A DNA stretch of 64,000 nucleotides from Polyodon spathula (lineage: Eukaryota > Chordata > Actinopteri > Acipenseriformes > Polyodontidae), in assembly GCF_017654505.1 (NCBI RefSeq), contig NW_024471559.1, positions 34,176-98,175 of the forward strand. The letters are read 5' to 3'. A program made the translations under genes and the position numbers. Of this stretch, positions 24,989 to 35,210 are shown one piece after another (positions within the stretch are counted from its first letter, which is position 1; each line of letters opens with the position of its first letter). The notes beneath the pieces are model-generated. The model was not told where the DNA came from and made no database searches. It was given only the letters and a program-made list of their open reading frames with translations.

Positions 24989-25354
24989 TTATTGTTTGGC
25001 CTCATGAGATCCCTATTAACTGATGGTCCCATAAACTGGCTGAGAGACAGGCTTCAGTGTATCACAGAGCAGCACCTGTGAGGAACTCATTGTAACAGAA
25101 CACAGCTCAGTGTGGTCAGCGATGTGCTGGAACTGAGCAAAGGGAACGGGCATGGACTGAAAAAAAGAGACACAGACAGAGAGAGAGAGTTTTGTCGATC
25201 TCGTCTTGTGCTTGCAAACTCTTAAGCATGTTTCAGATTCCTGCAAAAATTAGCATTTTTTAAATTCAGTCTTAAAACAGATTCCTCCTCCTCCTCGTGT
25301 TGTTTTTAAACACGCAGTGCGTTCTGACTGCGAGGCCGTCTGTCCAGGGCGCTG

Positions 25355-25815
25355 GCTCTGCTTGTGACTCTGATTCTGCTTGTGGTTCTGGTTCTGCTTG
25401 TGGCTCTGGTTCTAGTTCTTGCTCTGCTTGTGGTTCTTGCTCTGCTTGTGGCTCTGGTTCTAGTTCTGGCTCTGCCTGTGGCTCTGGTTCTAGTTCTGGC
25501 TCTGCCTGTGGCTCTGGTTCTAGTTCTGGCTCTGCCTGTGGCTCTGGTTCTGGTTCTGGTTCTAGTTCTTGCTCTGCTTGTGGTTCTTGCTCTGCTTGTG
25601 GCTCTGGTTCTAGTTCTGGCTCTGCCTGTGGCTCTGGTTCTAGTTCTTGCTCTGCCTGTGGCTCTGGTTCTGGCTCTGGTTCTAGTTCTTGCTCTGCTTG
25701 TGGCTCTGGTTCTGGTTCTGGTTGTGGCTCTGGTTCTAGTTTTTGCTCTGCTTGTGGTTCTTTTTCTGCTTGTGGTTCTGGTTCTTGCTCTGGTTCTTGT
25801 TGTGGTTCTGGTCGG
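25355..25815 (+). repeat. Hexamer-based (TCTGGT/TCTGCT)n array in the NOL9 3' UTR
   Basis: Imperfect 6-bp units with higher-order blocks of about 54 bp end only 7 bp from the NOL9 stop codon (25822-25824). The 228-aa Gly/Ser/Cys and 188-aa Leu/Val open frames on the plus strand are products of the repeat. Confidence 0.9.
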
Positions 25816-25821
25816 CTCGGC

Positions 25822-27914
25822 TCAGTTCTTCCAGCTCGGGGCTCCCAGGTGCTCCCGTCTCTTCAGGTTCTTCCTCTTCTTCAGCTTCCCGGCTCCGAAG
25901 ATTTCGAAGCAGTATTCGGACGTGAGGTAGGGGCGCTCTCCCTCGATCCCAGCCTGGAATATCAGGAGGGAATCAATGAATGAAGGGAAGAGTCTGGACT
26001 GAATCACACCCAGAACTTCAAACAGAGGAACCTGAGCAGAATACAGAGATACTCAAAACACACGTGAATTCAAGGCGTGGCCGTGCTACTCTCCAATGGG
26101 CACAAAAACAGAATTTTAAATATACAGGCGGACAAAAAAAATCAAATAATAATAAAAAAATAATAGTGATAATAATTATAATAATAATAAATAATAATAA
26201 TATACAGAGCTAAAGATTTCCTTCCCAAAACATCCGGAAATAAATGATTATGACACAATATTATACATGTGCTCCTGTGTGTGTGTGTCTCAGTGTGCGT
26301 CAGTGTGTGCGTGTCGGTGATCAGAGCTCCACTGGGCCCCTTGGCTCCTCCTCCTCTCACCTGGTTCCTGAAGAGGTCCTGGGGCAGGGCCACACTCCCG
26401 ACCAGCATGCAGTTCACCTGCTTCAGCCGCTCCGCACTCAGAGGAGTCACGATGAAATACAGCCCCCGCGCAACATCCACCCCGCGCAGCACCCCTGCAG
26501 ACAGACTCAAAGCTAATGCAGCTGCACAAGCAGACAGACACACAGACAGAGACTCACCGAATCCGAGGCAGTCACAGACAGACACACACCGAATCCGAGA
26601 CAGTCACAGACAGACACACAGACAGAGACTCACCGACTCCGAGACAGTCACAGACAGACACACACAGTGTGTGTCACGTGACAGTGCAGTGTGAGTGTGT
26701 GTGAATCCGAGTGTGTGTGTGTGTGTCAGACAGTGTGTGTGTGCGTCTGTCACAGTCAGACAGTGTTTGTGTGAATGCGGGACAGTCACAGTCTGTGTGT
26801 CCGTGTGTCACAGTGTTTGTGTCCGTGTGCGTCTGCAGTGTGTGTGTGAATCCGTCACAGTGTGTGTGTGTGCAGACAGTGTCACTGAATCAGTCACAGA
26901 CGGTGTGTGTGTGTGAGGACGTGAGACAGTCACAGACAGACAGAGTCACCATTTGTGTGTGTGTCAGTGTTTGTGTGAGACTCACCGTGTGTGTGTGTCA
27001 GTGTTTGTGTTGTGACGCCCGCACGCGGTCGTGTGTCACAGACAGACAGAGACTCAATGTGTGTGTGTGTCCGTGTGTCACAGACAGACAGTGTGTCCGT
27101 GACAGTCACAGTGTGTGTGTGTGTGTGTAAGTGTTTGTGTGTGCGTGTGTGTGTGTGTGTCTGTTTGTGTGTGACAGACAGACAGCAGACAGAGACTCAC
27201 CGAATGTGTGACAGTGTCACAGACAGACAGTCACAGACAGACAGAGACAGTCACAGACAGACAGACAGAGACTCACCGAATCCGAGACAGTCACAGACAG
27301 ACAGAGTGACCGACACTCACACAAACAGACAGTCACAGACGTCGAGACTCACCGACCTGTCGTCAACCGAGAGACCGCACTAGTCTCACGCCACCAGTCC
27401 GTGTCCGTGACAGTGTGACAGTGTTTGACAGTGCGGGCGTGCGTCACCGTGTGTGTGTGTGTCAGAGAGACAGTGTGTGTCAGTGTGTGTGTGTCGACAG
27501 AGACAGTGTGTGTGACTCACCACACGAGACAGAGACTCACAGACCGAATCCCGTCTTCTGCACACAAGACAGTACAAACAGACTGAGTGGGAATCAGAGA
27601 CAGTCAACAGACACAGAGACTCCGAACCGAGACCCACAGTTCACAGACGTGAATCTGAATCCGCGAGGACAGACAGCACGAATCCGAGACAGTCACAGAC
27701 AGACAGAGACTCACCGAATCCGAGACAGTCACCAGACACTCCCGACCAGCATGCAGTTCACCTGCTTCAGCCAGCTCCAGACAGACAGAGGAGTCACGAT
27801 GAAATACAGACAGTCGCGCAACAGACACCCCGCGCAGCACCCCTGGGGACAGACAGACAGACAGCTTAGACAGACAGACAGACAGCCACGAAGACAGACA
27901 GACAGACAGACAGG

Positions 27915-27945
<31 letters not shown>

Positions 27946-28568
27946 GACTCACCGAATCCGAGACAGTCACAGACAGACAGAGACTCACCGAATCCGAGAC
28001 AGTCACAGACAGACAGAGACTCACCGAATCCGAGGCAGTCACAGACGGGGGTGTGAGTGAGCAGCACGGGTCCCTCCTCTCCACCCGCACCCCCCACCCC
28101 CTCGGCCAGGCTGCACAGCCCCACCAGGCTGGCGTTCACCGTGTACAACACGTGAGCAGGGGCCACGTCGTAGTGTACCACGCGCAGGGCCACGGAGCGC
28201 ATGGGCACCTGGGGAAAGACACACAGACACAGCAGCTTCAGTGAACAGGGATGCTACTGCACAGCAGAGTCCCCTAGCCCAGGCTCTGCTATCAGCTCGA
28301 CCAGCCCCAGCGCGCGCAGGGGAGCGCCTCGACCAGCCCCAGCGCGCGCAGGGGAGCGCCTCGACCAGCCCCAGCGCGCGCAGGGGAGCGCCTCAGGGGA
28401 GTCCTGTTACCTGGTAGGGGGTGAAGCTGTGCAGGGGGAGGGCCGGCCCTGGCTCAGGATCCACACTCTGGAGCTGGCTGAAGTATCCCAGGAGGGCCAG
28501 ATCACGAAGAACATTACAGCGGTAACGCCTGAGCACAGAGACAGGACAAAACAAGGGATTAGAACAGA

Positions 28569-28620
<52 letters not shown>

Positions 28621-28637
28621 CAGACAGAGACAGAGAG

Positions 28638-28668
<31 letters not shown>

Positions 28669-31600
28669 TAGTGACACTACAGAGAGGAGAGAGAGAGAGA
28701 CAGAGACATGCACACACGTACACATTTCTCGCGGCTCCAGCCCCTGTGAACTCCAGCAGTGTGTGGCCCCTCGGGGTGGCGAGGCAGCTGGGCTCCTCTG
28801 CCAACCTCGGACCCCTGCCCTTGGTGTGCCAGCCTGGGGCTTGGCGCAGGTGGGCGGGGCTGAGGGAGGGCATGGGGGCAATGGCGGGGTCATCGTGGGT
28901 CAGCTGGACCACGTGAGTGACGCAGAGCAGACGAATGAGATCAACCAGGAGGAGCAGCCCAAACCCTGAGAAAAACAATCACACAGACAATCATACAGAG
29001 ACAGACAGACTCCTAGACAATCACACACAGACAGACAGATAGACAGACACTCACCTCGCACCCAGCCCATGGTGTTGATGATGACTGGGCTCTCTCTCCG
29101 GTAGAAGCTCCACAGATACTTCACAGACTCCAGGTAGCGATCGAGGTCCTGCTCACACGAGGGCTCCCCGAAATACACCATCCGACCTGCGGGGCGCTGG
29201 TGAGTGAAGGGGGGGCCTGAGAGGGGAGGAGGGGTTGGGGTAGTGTAGGTAAACTAGATGTAACCAGCAGAGGATCTGAGCCACAGAGACAGACAGAGGG
29301 ACAGGCCGAGGGACAGGTGTACGTACCCAGCAGAGGGTCTGTGAGAGACAGCAGGGACAGGCAGCCCGGGGGAGTGAACTCTGTCTGTCCCAGATCACAC
29401 TCCAGGTAATCCACACAGGAGACACTGCAGAGAGACACAGAGGTGATCAGACACACGCACGCACGCACGCACGCGCACACGCGCACTTCCTCTCCCGCTC
29501 TCCGGTACGTACTGGTTCAGCAGTGTGTTGATCAGGTGCTGGTTGAATGAGGACTTGCCCACGCTCTTTCCCCCGCACACCAGGATCACAGGACAGCCCT
29601 CCTCCTCCACTGCACAGAAACGGGGACACAGAGAGCGCTTTAGCTACCAGTGCAGTGACCACACACTCAACACCCACACCCTCACCCTCACCCCGCCCGC
29701 TTCCACACCCTCACACACCCTCACCCCGCCCGCTTCCACACCCTCACACACCCTCACCCCGCCCGCTTCACACCCTCACCCCGCCCGCTTCCACACCCTC
29801 ACCCTCACCCCGTCACACATACCCTGGCAGGCACGGACGAGCTCGCTGAGGGCGGCGCTGTAGCGCTCCGACATCACCAGGCCGCTGTTGCTGGGCAGAG
29901 ACACGACGCCCGCCGCGGAGAGGGGGCAATCAGGGGCGGGCTGGCGGAACCCGCGCTCCTTCTGCAACCAATCAGAGATCACTGGGTTAAACGTGCAAAC
30001 CAATCACACGCAGAGCTGAGCTAAACATGCAAGCCAATCAGCCCCAGTGTGAGGACAGGAAACAAGATCAGCGTGTGAACCAGAACTCAGTGAAACCAGG
30101 CCTGGATCATACTGCTGTGCAACCGGGGGGCTTACAACACCCGTGCTGTCTGAGTGTGTGAGCGCCAGTGTGAGTGTGCGTGCTCTCTCTCTCTCAGCAT
30201 GCTGAGTGTGAACAGGTCCCGGTGTGAGTGTGAGTGCTCTCTCTCTCTCAGCACGCTGAGTGTGAACAGGTCCCGGTGTGAGTGTGAGTGCTCGCTCTCA
30301 GCATGCTGAGTGTGAACAGGTCCCGGTGTGAGTGTGAGTGCTCTCTCTCTCTCACCACGCTGAGTGTGAACAGGTCCCGGTGTGAGTGTGAGTGCTCGCT
30401 CGCTCTCAGCACGCTGAGTGTGAACAGGTCCCGGTGTGAGTGTGAGTGCTCTCTCTCTCTCACCACGCTGAGTGTGAACAGGTCCCGGTGTGAGTGTGAG
30501 TGCTCGCTCTCAGCATGCTGAGTGTGAACAGGTCCCGGTGTGAGTGTGAGTGCTCGCTCTCTCTCAGCACGCTGAGTGTGAACAGGTCCCGGTGTGAGTG
30601 TGAGTGCTCTTTCTCAGCACGCTGAGTGTGAACAGGTCCCGGTGTGAGTGTGAGTGCTCGCTCTCTCTCAGCACGCTGAGTGTGAACAGGTCCCGGTGTG
30701 AGTGTGAGTGCTCGCTCTCTCTCAGCATGCTGAGTGTGAACATGTCCCGGTGTGAGTGTGAGTGCTCGCTCTCTCTCACCACGCTGAGTGTGAACAGGTC
30801 CCGGTGAGCTGGCAGGCTGCAGATGAAGCGTGTTGCCTGGGTCTCCAGCCGCTCCAGCAGCAGCACTGAGGTTTCAGAGGAGACCTGCTTCATGAGACCA
30901 GATCGGCGCGCTGGGGGGAGAGACACACACACACACAGGGCTTGCGATGAATATCACTGCCTGAAACTGCATGGAGTTACACAACCGGGATCAAAACAGA
31001 GGGAGCGCCCCCCGCAGCGTGTGAACAGGTGTGAGTGCCCGGTGTGAGTGTGAGTGCTCGCTCGCTCTCAGCATGCTGAGTACCTCCAGCGCGCAGGTAG
31101 CTCTTCACGATGGCCTTGGCCTCCAGGCGGCGCTCTTTCCTGGTCTTACCCCCCGTGGAGTGCGGGAGCGCCTGGATGGTGAGGGGGCAGTGCGTCGGGG
31201 GCGAGAGCAGCGGGTACGAGGGCTGCCCTTCCTCCATCGTGAAGCCAAACACATCGATACGGCCGTACAGACAGGTGAGCTGAGACTTCCCTCTGAACGT
31301 GAGGGTCTGAAAGAGGAGAGGGAGAGAGCACAGGAGGGAGAGATACTGGTTAATCAGCTCCAGGGTGAAACCTGAGGAGAGGAAGAGAGCTCCAGGCGGC
31401 GCTCTTTCCTGGTCTTGCCCCCTCCAGTGCGGGAAACCTGAGGAGAGGGAGAGAGCGTCGGGGGGAGAGATACGAGGTTAATCACCTCCAGGGTGAAACC
31501 TGAGGAGAGGGAGAGAGCACAGGAGGGGAGAGATACTGGTTAATCACCTCCAGGGTGAAACCTGAGGAGAGGAGAGAGCACAGGAGGGGAGAGATACTGG

Positions 31601-32729
31601 TTAATCACCTCCAGGGTAGAAACCTGAGGAGAGGGAGAGAGCACAGGAGGGGAGAGATACTGGTTAATCACCTCCAGGGTGAAACCTGAGGAGAGGGAGA
31701 GAGCACAGGAGGGGAGAGATACTGGTTAATCACCTCCAGGGTGAAACCTGAGGAGAGGAGAGAGCGCAGGAGGGGAGAGATACTGGTTAATCACCTCCAG
31801 GGTAGAAACCTGAGGAGAGGGAGAGAGCACAGGAGGGGAGAGATACTGGTTAATCACCTCCAGGGTAGAAACCTGAGGAGAGGAGAGAGCGCAGGGGGGA
31901 GAGATACTGGTTAATCACCTCCAGGGTAGAAACCTTCACTGGCTAAACTTCATGTTTTTGCTCTATTTCATTTTGCCAAGCTGATTTTATTTTTTGATCT
32001 GTTTAATTTTCCACACAAATGAATCATTTCATCCAGTCTTTTTGTATGAAAGGCACTATGTAAATAACCCCTGGGAGTCTTATTCCCATCTGCATGCACA
32101 TTAACCCCGACACCAACCTGTCCGGGCGCCATGACGACCACCGTCCTCCCCTTCCCATCATCCACTGCAGCCAGGTAGGAGGGGTCCTCCCCCTCCCCCT
32201 CCTCCTCGCCGGCTCGTGATTGGCTGTTGTTTTGGGGTGTGTCCTCCGCGCTGAGCTCCGTGTGGTCCCCGTTCTGCATCACCGACTCCGCGAACGAGCG
32301 CCAGTAATCAGTGTCCTCCATCTGCACCTCATAGTCCTGGACAGCGGGGACCAGCGCCGCCCCCTGCCGGGGCTGCACTCTCCCGGCCGAACCATTGCTG
32401 TGAGCGTGAGGAGGCTCTCTCCTCCCAGTCCCAGCTGGGCTTCTCTCCTGGGGGCAAATCCACTTCTTCCCCCCAGAGGAGGAGGAGGAAGGGGAGAGGC
32501 AGCTTGAGTTGGGCGGAGCGTCCTGAACGCCTCTGGGCTGCTTGTGTTTCAGTCTCTTGAGAGTCGGCTGCCCCCTGCTGGTGGCTCGCTGGTACTGCCT
32601 GGCCAGCGCAGACCCCGGGCTCAGGGTGCAGGGCTCTGGTTTGGACACTAGGTGGCGGTGTTGCTGCTGCTGCTTCCGTTTCTTTTTCAGTCTCCTCACT
32701 TGGGCTCTGGTGGAGTGCGGCACTTTCAT
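25822..32729 (-). CDS. NOL9: NOL9, nucleolar polynucleotide 5'-kinase
   Basis: NOL9 phosphorylates RNA 5' ends during ITS2 processing to 28S and 5.8S rRNA in the nucleolus. Twelve exons join without frame conflict (757 aa; human 702): 32118-32729, 31084-31306, 30780-30910, 29823-29961, 29513-29609, 29327-29424, 29055-29216, 28722-28965, 28411-28528, 28025-28208, 26361-26494 and 25822-25953. Visible features: a basic Lys/Arg stretch near the N-terminus (possible nucleolar signal), [14 protein letters not shown] in exon 2, Walker [10 protein letters not shown] (about residues 381-389), [18 protein letters not shown] (about 405-420), [37 protein letters not shown] and CDCLGF, all family signatures. 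The ATG at 32729 follows a 5'-UTR part of the same exon (acceptor at 32790). Introns are filled by arrays built partly from its own splice junctions. Confidence 0.95.
26140..26206 (+). repeat. (AAT)n-like microsatellite
   Basis: Imperfect AAT/TAATAA run in the last NOL9 intron. Confidence 0.85.
26525..28024 (+). repeat. Complex array containing repeated copies of a NOL9 exon end and its splice donor, plus a blended exon copy
   Basis: The intron between NOL9 exons 28025-28208 and 26361-26494 is built of cagacag and gtgtgtg runs interspersed with a unit containing gactcaccgaatccgagaca. On the minus strand that unit reads TGTCTCGGATTCG|GTGAGTC, nearly identical to the true exon end GACTGCCTCGGATTCG|GTGAGTC at 28025. 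Complete copies occur at about 26551-26590, 26635-26655, 27270-27295, 27708-27730, 27950-27975 and 27985-28010. At 27735-27845 lies an altered second copy of exon 26361-26494. Confidence 0.85.
28308..28396 (+). repeat. 32-bp tandem repeat (three units)
   Basis: Three units of ctcgaccagccccagcgcgc plus gcaggggagcgc, located 15 bp from the donor of NOL9 exon 28411-28528. Confidence 0.9.
28564..28702 (+). repeat. (GAGA/GACA)n microsatellite
   Basis: Purine-rich run in the NOL9 intron between exons 28722-28965 and 28411-28528. Confidence 0.9.
29668..29818 (+). repeat. About 31-bp tandem repeat next to a NOL9 donor
   Basis: Units of ccctcaccccgcccgcttcc plus acaccctcaca. On the minus strand each unit contains CGGGGTGAGGGTG, a donor-like GTGAGG, ending 5 bp from the real donor of exon 29823-29961. 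Confidence 0.85.
30078..30136 (+). mobile_element. MITE right-end fragment
   Basis: gtgaaaccaggcctggatca then tactgctgtgcaaccggggg corresponds to the right terminal repeat of the foldback element at 40340-40516. Confidence 0.5.
30140..30779 (+). repeat. About 54-bp minisatellite whose unit is a NOL9 exon end plus donor
   Basis: On the minus strand the units read HRDLFTLSV in the exon frame followed by (G/C)TGAGAGAGAGCGAGCACTC and CACACTCACAC. They are tandem copies of the last 27 bases of exon 30780-30910 plus the first part of its intron. About 12 further units follow the real exon. Most have CTGAGAG where the true donor has GTGAGAG, but at least two distal units (near 30350 and 30465) keep an intact GT. 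Because most units are multiples of 3, the frame stays open when read through. Confidence 0.95.
31307..31935 (+). repeat. About 60-bp minisatellite with decoy acceptors in a NOL9 intron
   Basis: About nine units contain acctgaggagagggagagag, cacaggaggggagagatact, ggttaatcacctccagggt. On the minus strand each unit gives GTGCTCTCTCCCTCTCCTCAG|G, a polypyrimidine tract with AG. It matches the true acceptor at 31307 (CTCTCTCCCTCTCCTCTTTCAG), which sits at the edge of the array. One unit near 31395-31430 has picked up a fragment of the neighbouring exon (cggcgctctttcctggtctt). Confidence 0.9.
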
Positions 32730-32895
32730 TCTTCCTTTTAGGGCTAAATTATCATCAGCTGTTTGATTATTCAGAGCCAAACACAAATCCTGCAAAAGAA
32801 AATGATACAGTCGTGTTAGAGATGCGAGTAATAAACTTTCCATGCAATTCCGGATTATATAACCGTCTTGCAGCACGATAACCCATTAGGTACCA

Positions 32896-32896
<1 letters not shown>

Positions 32897-32942
<46 letters not shown>

Positions 32943-32966
32943 CAACAACAACAACAACAACAACCA
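32897..32966 (+). repeat. (AAT)n(AAC)n microsatellite
   Basis: AAT run of about 43 bp passing into an AAC run, in the 5' intron of NOL9. Confidence 0.95.
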
Positions 32967-32999
32967 CAACTCAAGCTGTATTTAGGTACTTTGTAAAAA

Positions 33000-33667
33000 A
33001 AAAAAACTCAGTTCGCGTTAGTTATCACAATAATCTAGCTGAAGATTGAATGCAAAAAGCTCGCAGAGGCCAGTTATAAATGCGCCACCAAATCCCGGAG
33101 CAGCCCGCACTGACTGCGCTGAGCGGGTCGAGAATGGGGCTCAGAACCGGACCGGCTGAGCGCTGCAAACACACCCGCAGCCTCGTGTGTGGATCTGAAC
33201 CCCGATCTTTGTAAAGGAGTCACCCCCCGCCCGCAGGCACGATGCTGCACCCCGAGGAGTCCGGCATGAGCAGCCTGGACGCGCGTTCACACATCGCAGC
33301 GACTAAACGAGTTCATCAATGCGCCGGACCCGGTTAATATACGGGACTGAACACGGGCAGCGCGGCGGAAAGACAGCGGCAATGCAAGCGCTGTACGAGC
33401 ACAAAACTGCGGCTGTGCAACTCAGCATGCAGCAGTGCGGGAAAATAACACACCGTGCCCGATTAACGACGATCGCAAAGCGCAGCACACACACAAAGCA
33501 GACATGTGTACTGAAGAGCATATTTCCACAGGCATGCAAACCGCCGCCCCGGTCAGGTCAGCCCGCTGCTGTTTCCTCGCCCTCGCCGATATTCGCGGGT
33601 GTCCCTACCCGGGCGGGCTGCTCGATCACTCGCTGCTTCTGCCCTGCACGGATCGGAGAGGCACTAA
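33000..33667. promoter_or_regulatory. GC-rich divergent promoter region of NOL9 (-) and ZBTB48 (+)
   Basis: This stretch between the two divergent genes is GC-rich with many CpG dinucleotides and no TATA box at a sensible position, as expected for a housekeeping bidirectional promoter. Non-coding first exons of both genes should lie here or in 34150-34700, but their boundaries cannot be fixed. Human TAS1R1, which lies between these genes, has no counterpart here. Confidence 0.45.
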
Positions 33668-34148
33668 ATGAACCCGGCGGGCCCCCATGTGCAGCCTCCC
33701 CGCACCGTGCTGCACGACCAGCCACCCGGCGGGCCCCCATGTGCAGCCTCCCCGCACCGTGCTGCACGACCAGCCACCCGGCGGGCCCCCATGTGCAGCC
33801 TCCCCGCACCGTGCTGCACGACCAGCCACCCGGCGGGCCCCCATGTGCAGCCTCCCCGCACCGTGCTGCACGACCAGCCACCCGGCGGGCCCCCATGTGC
33901 AGCCTCCCCGCACCGTGCTGCACGACCAGCCACCCGGCGGGCCCCCATGTGCAGCCTCCCCGCACCGTGCTGCACGACCAGCCACCCGGCGGGCCCCCAT
34001 GTGCAGCCTCCCCGCACCGTGCTGCACGACCAGCCACCCGGCGGGCCCCCATGTGCAGCCTCCCCGCACCGTGCTGCACGACCAGCCACCCGGCGGGCCC
34101 CCATGTGCAGCCTCCCCGCACCGTGCTGCACGACCAGCCACCCGGCGA
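33668..34148 (+). repeat. 52-bp GC-rich minisatellite (about 9 units) in the NOL9-ZBTB48 promoter interval
   Basis: Units read cggcgggcccccatgtgcag, cctccccgcaccgtgctgca, cgaccagccacc and are essentially identical. Since 52 is not a multiple of 3, every frame cycles through the repeat, giving several overlapping 150-220 aa ORFs on both strands that should not be called genes. Confidence 0.95.
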
Positions 34149-35204
34149 CCCCTCAGACAGGGCGATCGCTGTCAGCGCCGCCTCTGATACCTTGCCGGGG
34201 CTTGCCGGGGCTTGCCGGAGCCTCACATCAGCCCTGGACCGGAGAGAAATGCTTCAGCTGCGATTTACGAGTCTCCCGGAATCTCCCATAAGGGAATATT
34301 TTGCACACAGAGTGGTGGTGGCCGACAAGCTTCTTCCTTTGTGTTGATCTTATTTTAAAGGGAATCCGCAGACCCGAGCCACGTGTGCAGAGTGATCGGC
34401 GCTATGCTCACTGTTTGTTTGTTTGTTTGTTTTTATATCTGAAGTGCCAGGCGGGTTTGTTTTGCTGAGAGTCTGGTTCAATGTTTGCTTGCCTGTGTGC
34501 CGGATTCAAAACGAAGCAGCGTCACATCCGGAAACTCTGCTTCAACATGGCTTCTTTCTGGCTGGATAAAAGGTAACCGATCCGCGTTTGCTTTTCCGCA
34601 GGAGTCCGCCTGCAGAGCCGCCGAGCCGGGAGTGCGCACCCCGGGGTTTAAACCCACAGGAGCCCGCCACGCCTGGAGCAAGGTAAACCGCGCTCCGGTT
34701 ACACTGCTGGAGAAAGGCAGCGTTAGGGACCGTCTTTAAAAACATTCCTTTTGTACTAAACGTCGAGGCCCGGAGGGGGAGGGGACGGCGGGGGGGGCTG
34801 CGTGTGTTTTTTTTCACGATCAACTTATTCTAAAAAAACAAACAAACAAAAAAACAACGGCGTGCATTCTGAAAAACAGCCAGACACGGCACACGAGGAA
34901 GCTTCTCTTCCAGTTTTGATTTGCAGCTGCTGTGCTGAAATGCGTGCACCGATAGCGCTGCGTGCTGCACAGGGGTACCGGCGTGCTCGCCTGTGTAGGT
35001 TGCATGTGAACGGCACAGTACAGTAGCAGGGATGGAAGTAAGGCTCCGATTGCACAGCAGTTTGCATCAGTCCCTGGTTTTACTACGAGTTCTTGTAACA
35101 CACCTGAACTTACCTGTTCAGCTGTATCATGTCGGGACTGGTGTTGTTGCTTCATACAGCCTCTCACTGGTTTATCTTTGCATTCCCAGTTCCTCCTCCT
35201 GCAG
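34149..35204 (+). promoter_or_regulatory. ZBTB48 5' region with candidate non-coding exon 1 donor and a MITE fragment
   Basis: A plausible donor (AGCAAG|GTAAAC, exon end 34682) could close a non-coding first exon that splices to the acceptor at 35204. A second donor-like site is at 34574. A MITE left-half fragment lies at 35028-35150 (gggatggaagtaaggctccg onward), inside the first intron. Confidence 0.35.
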
Positions 35205-35210
35205 TGGAAG

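Noticed and set aside
25297..25983. 228-aa Gly/Ser/Cys-rich and 188-aa Leu/Val-rich ORFs
   Set aside because: Hexamer array in the NOL9 3' UTR; frame openness follows from the unit.
33558..34347. Pro/Arg/Cys-rich ORFs of 155-342 aa on both strands
   Set aside because: They come from the 52-bp GC-rich repeat; no splice or start context supports them.
33000..35200. TAS1R1 remnant between NOL9 and ZBTB48
   Set aside because: Looked for on both strands because of the human order; no seven-transmembrane or venus-flytrap coding sequence is present.
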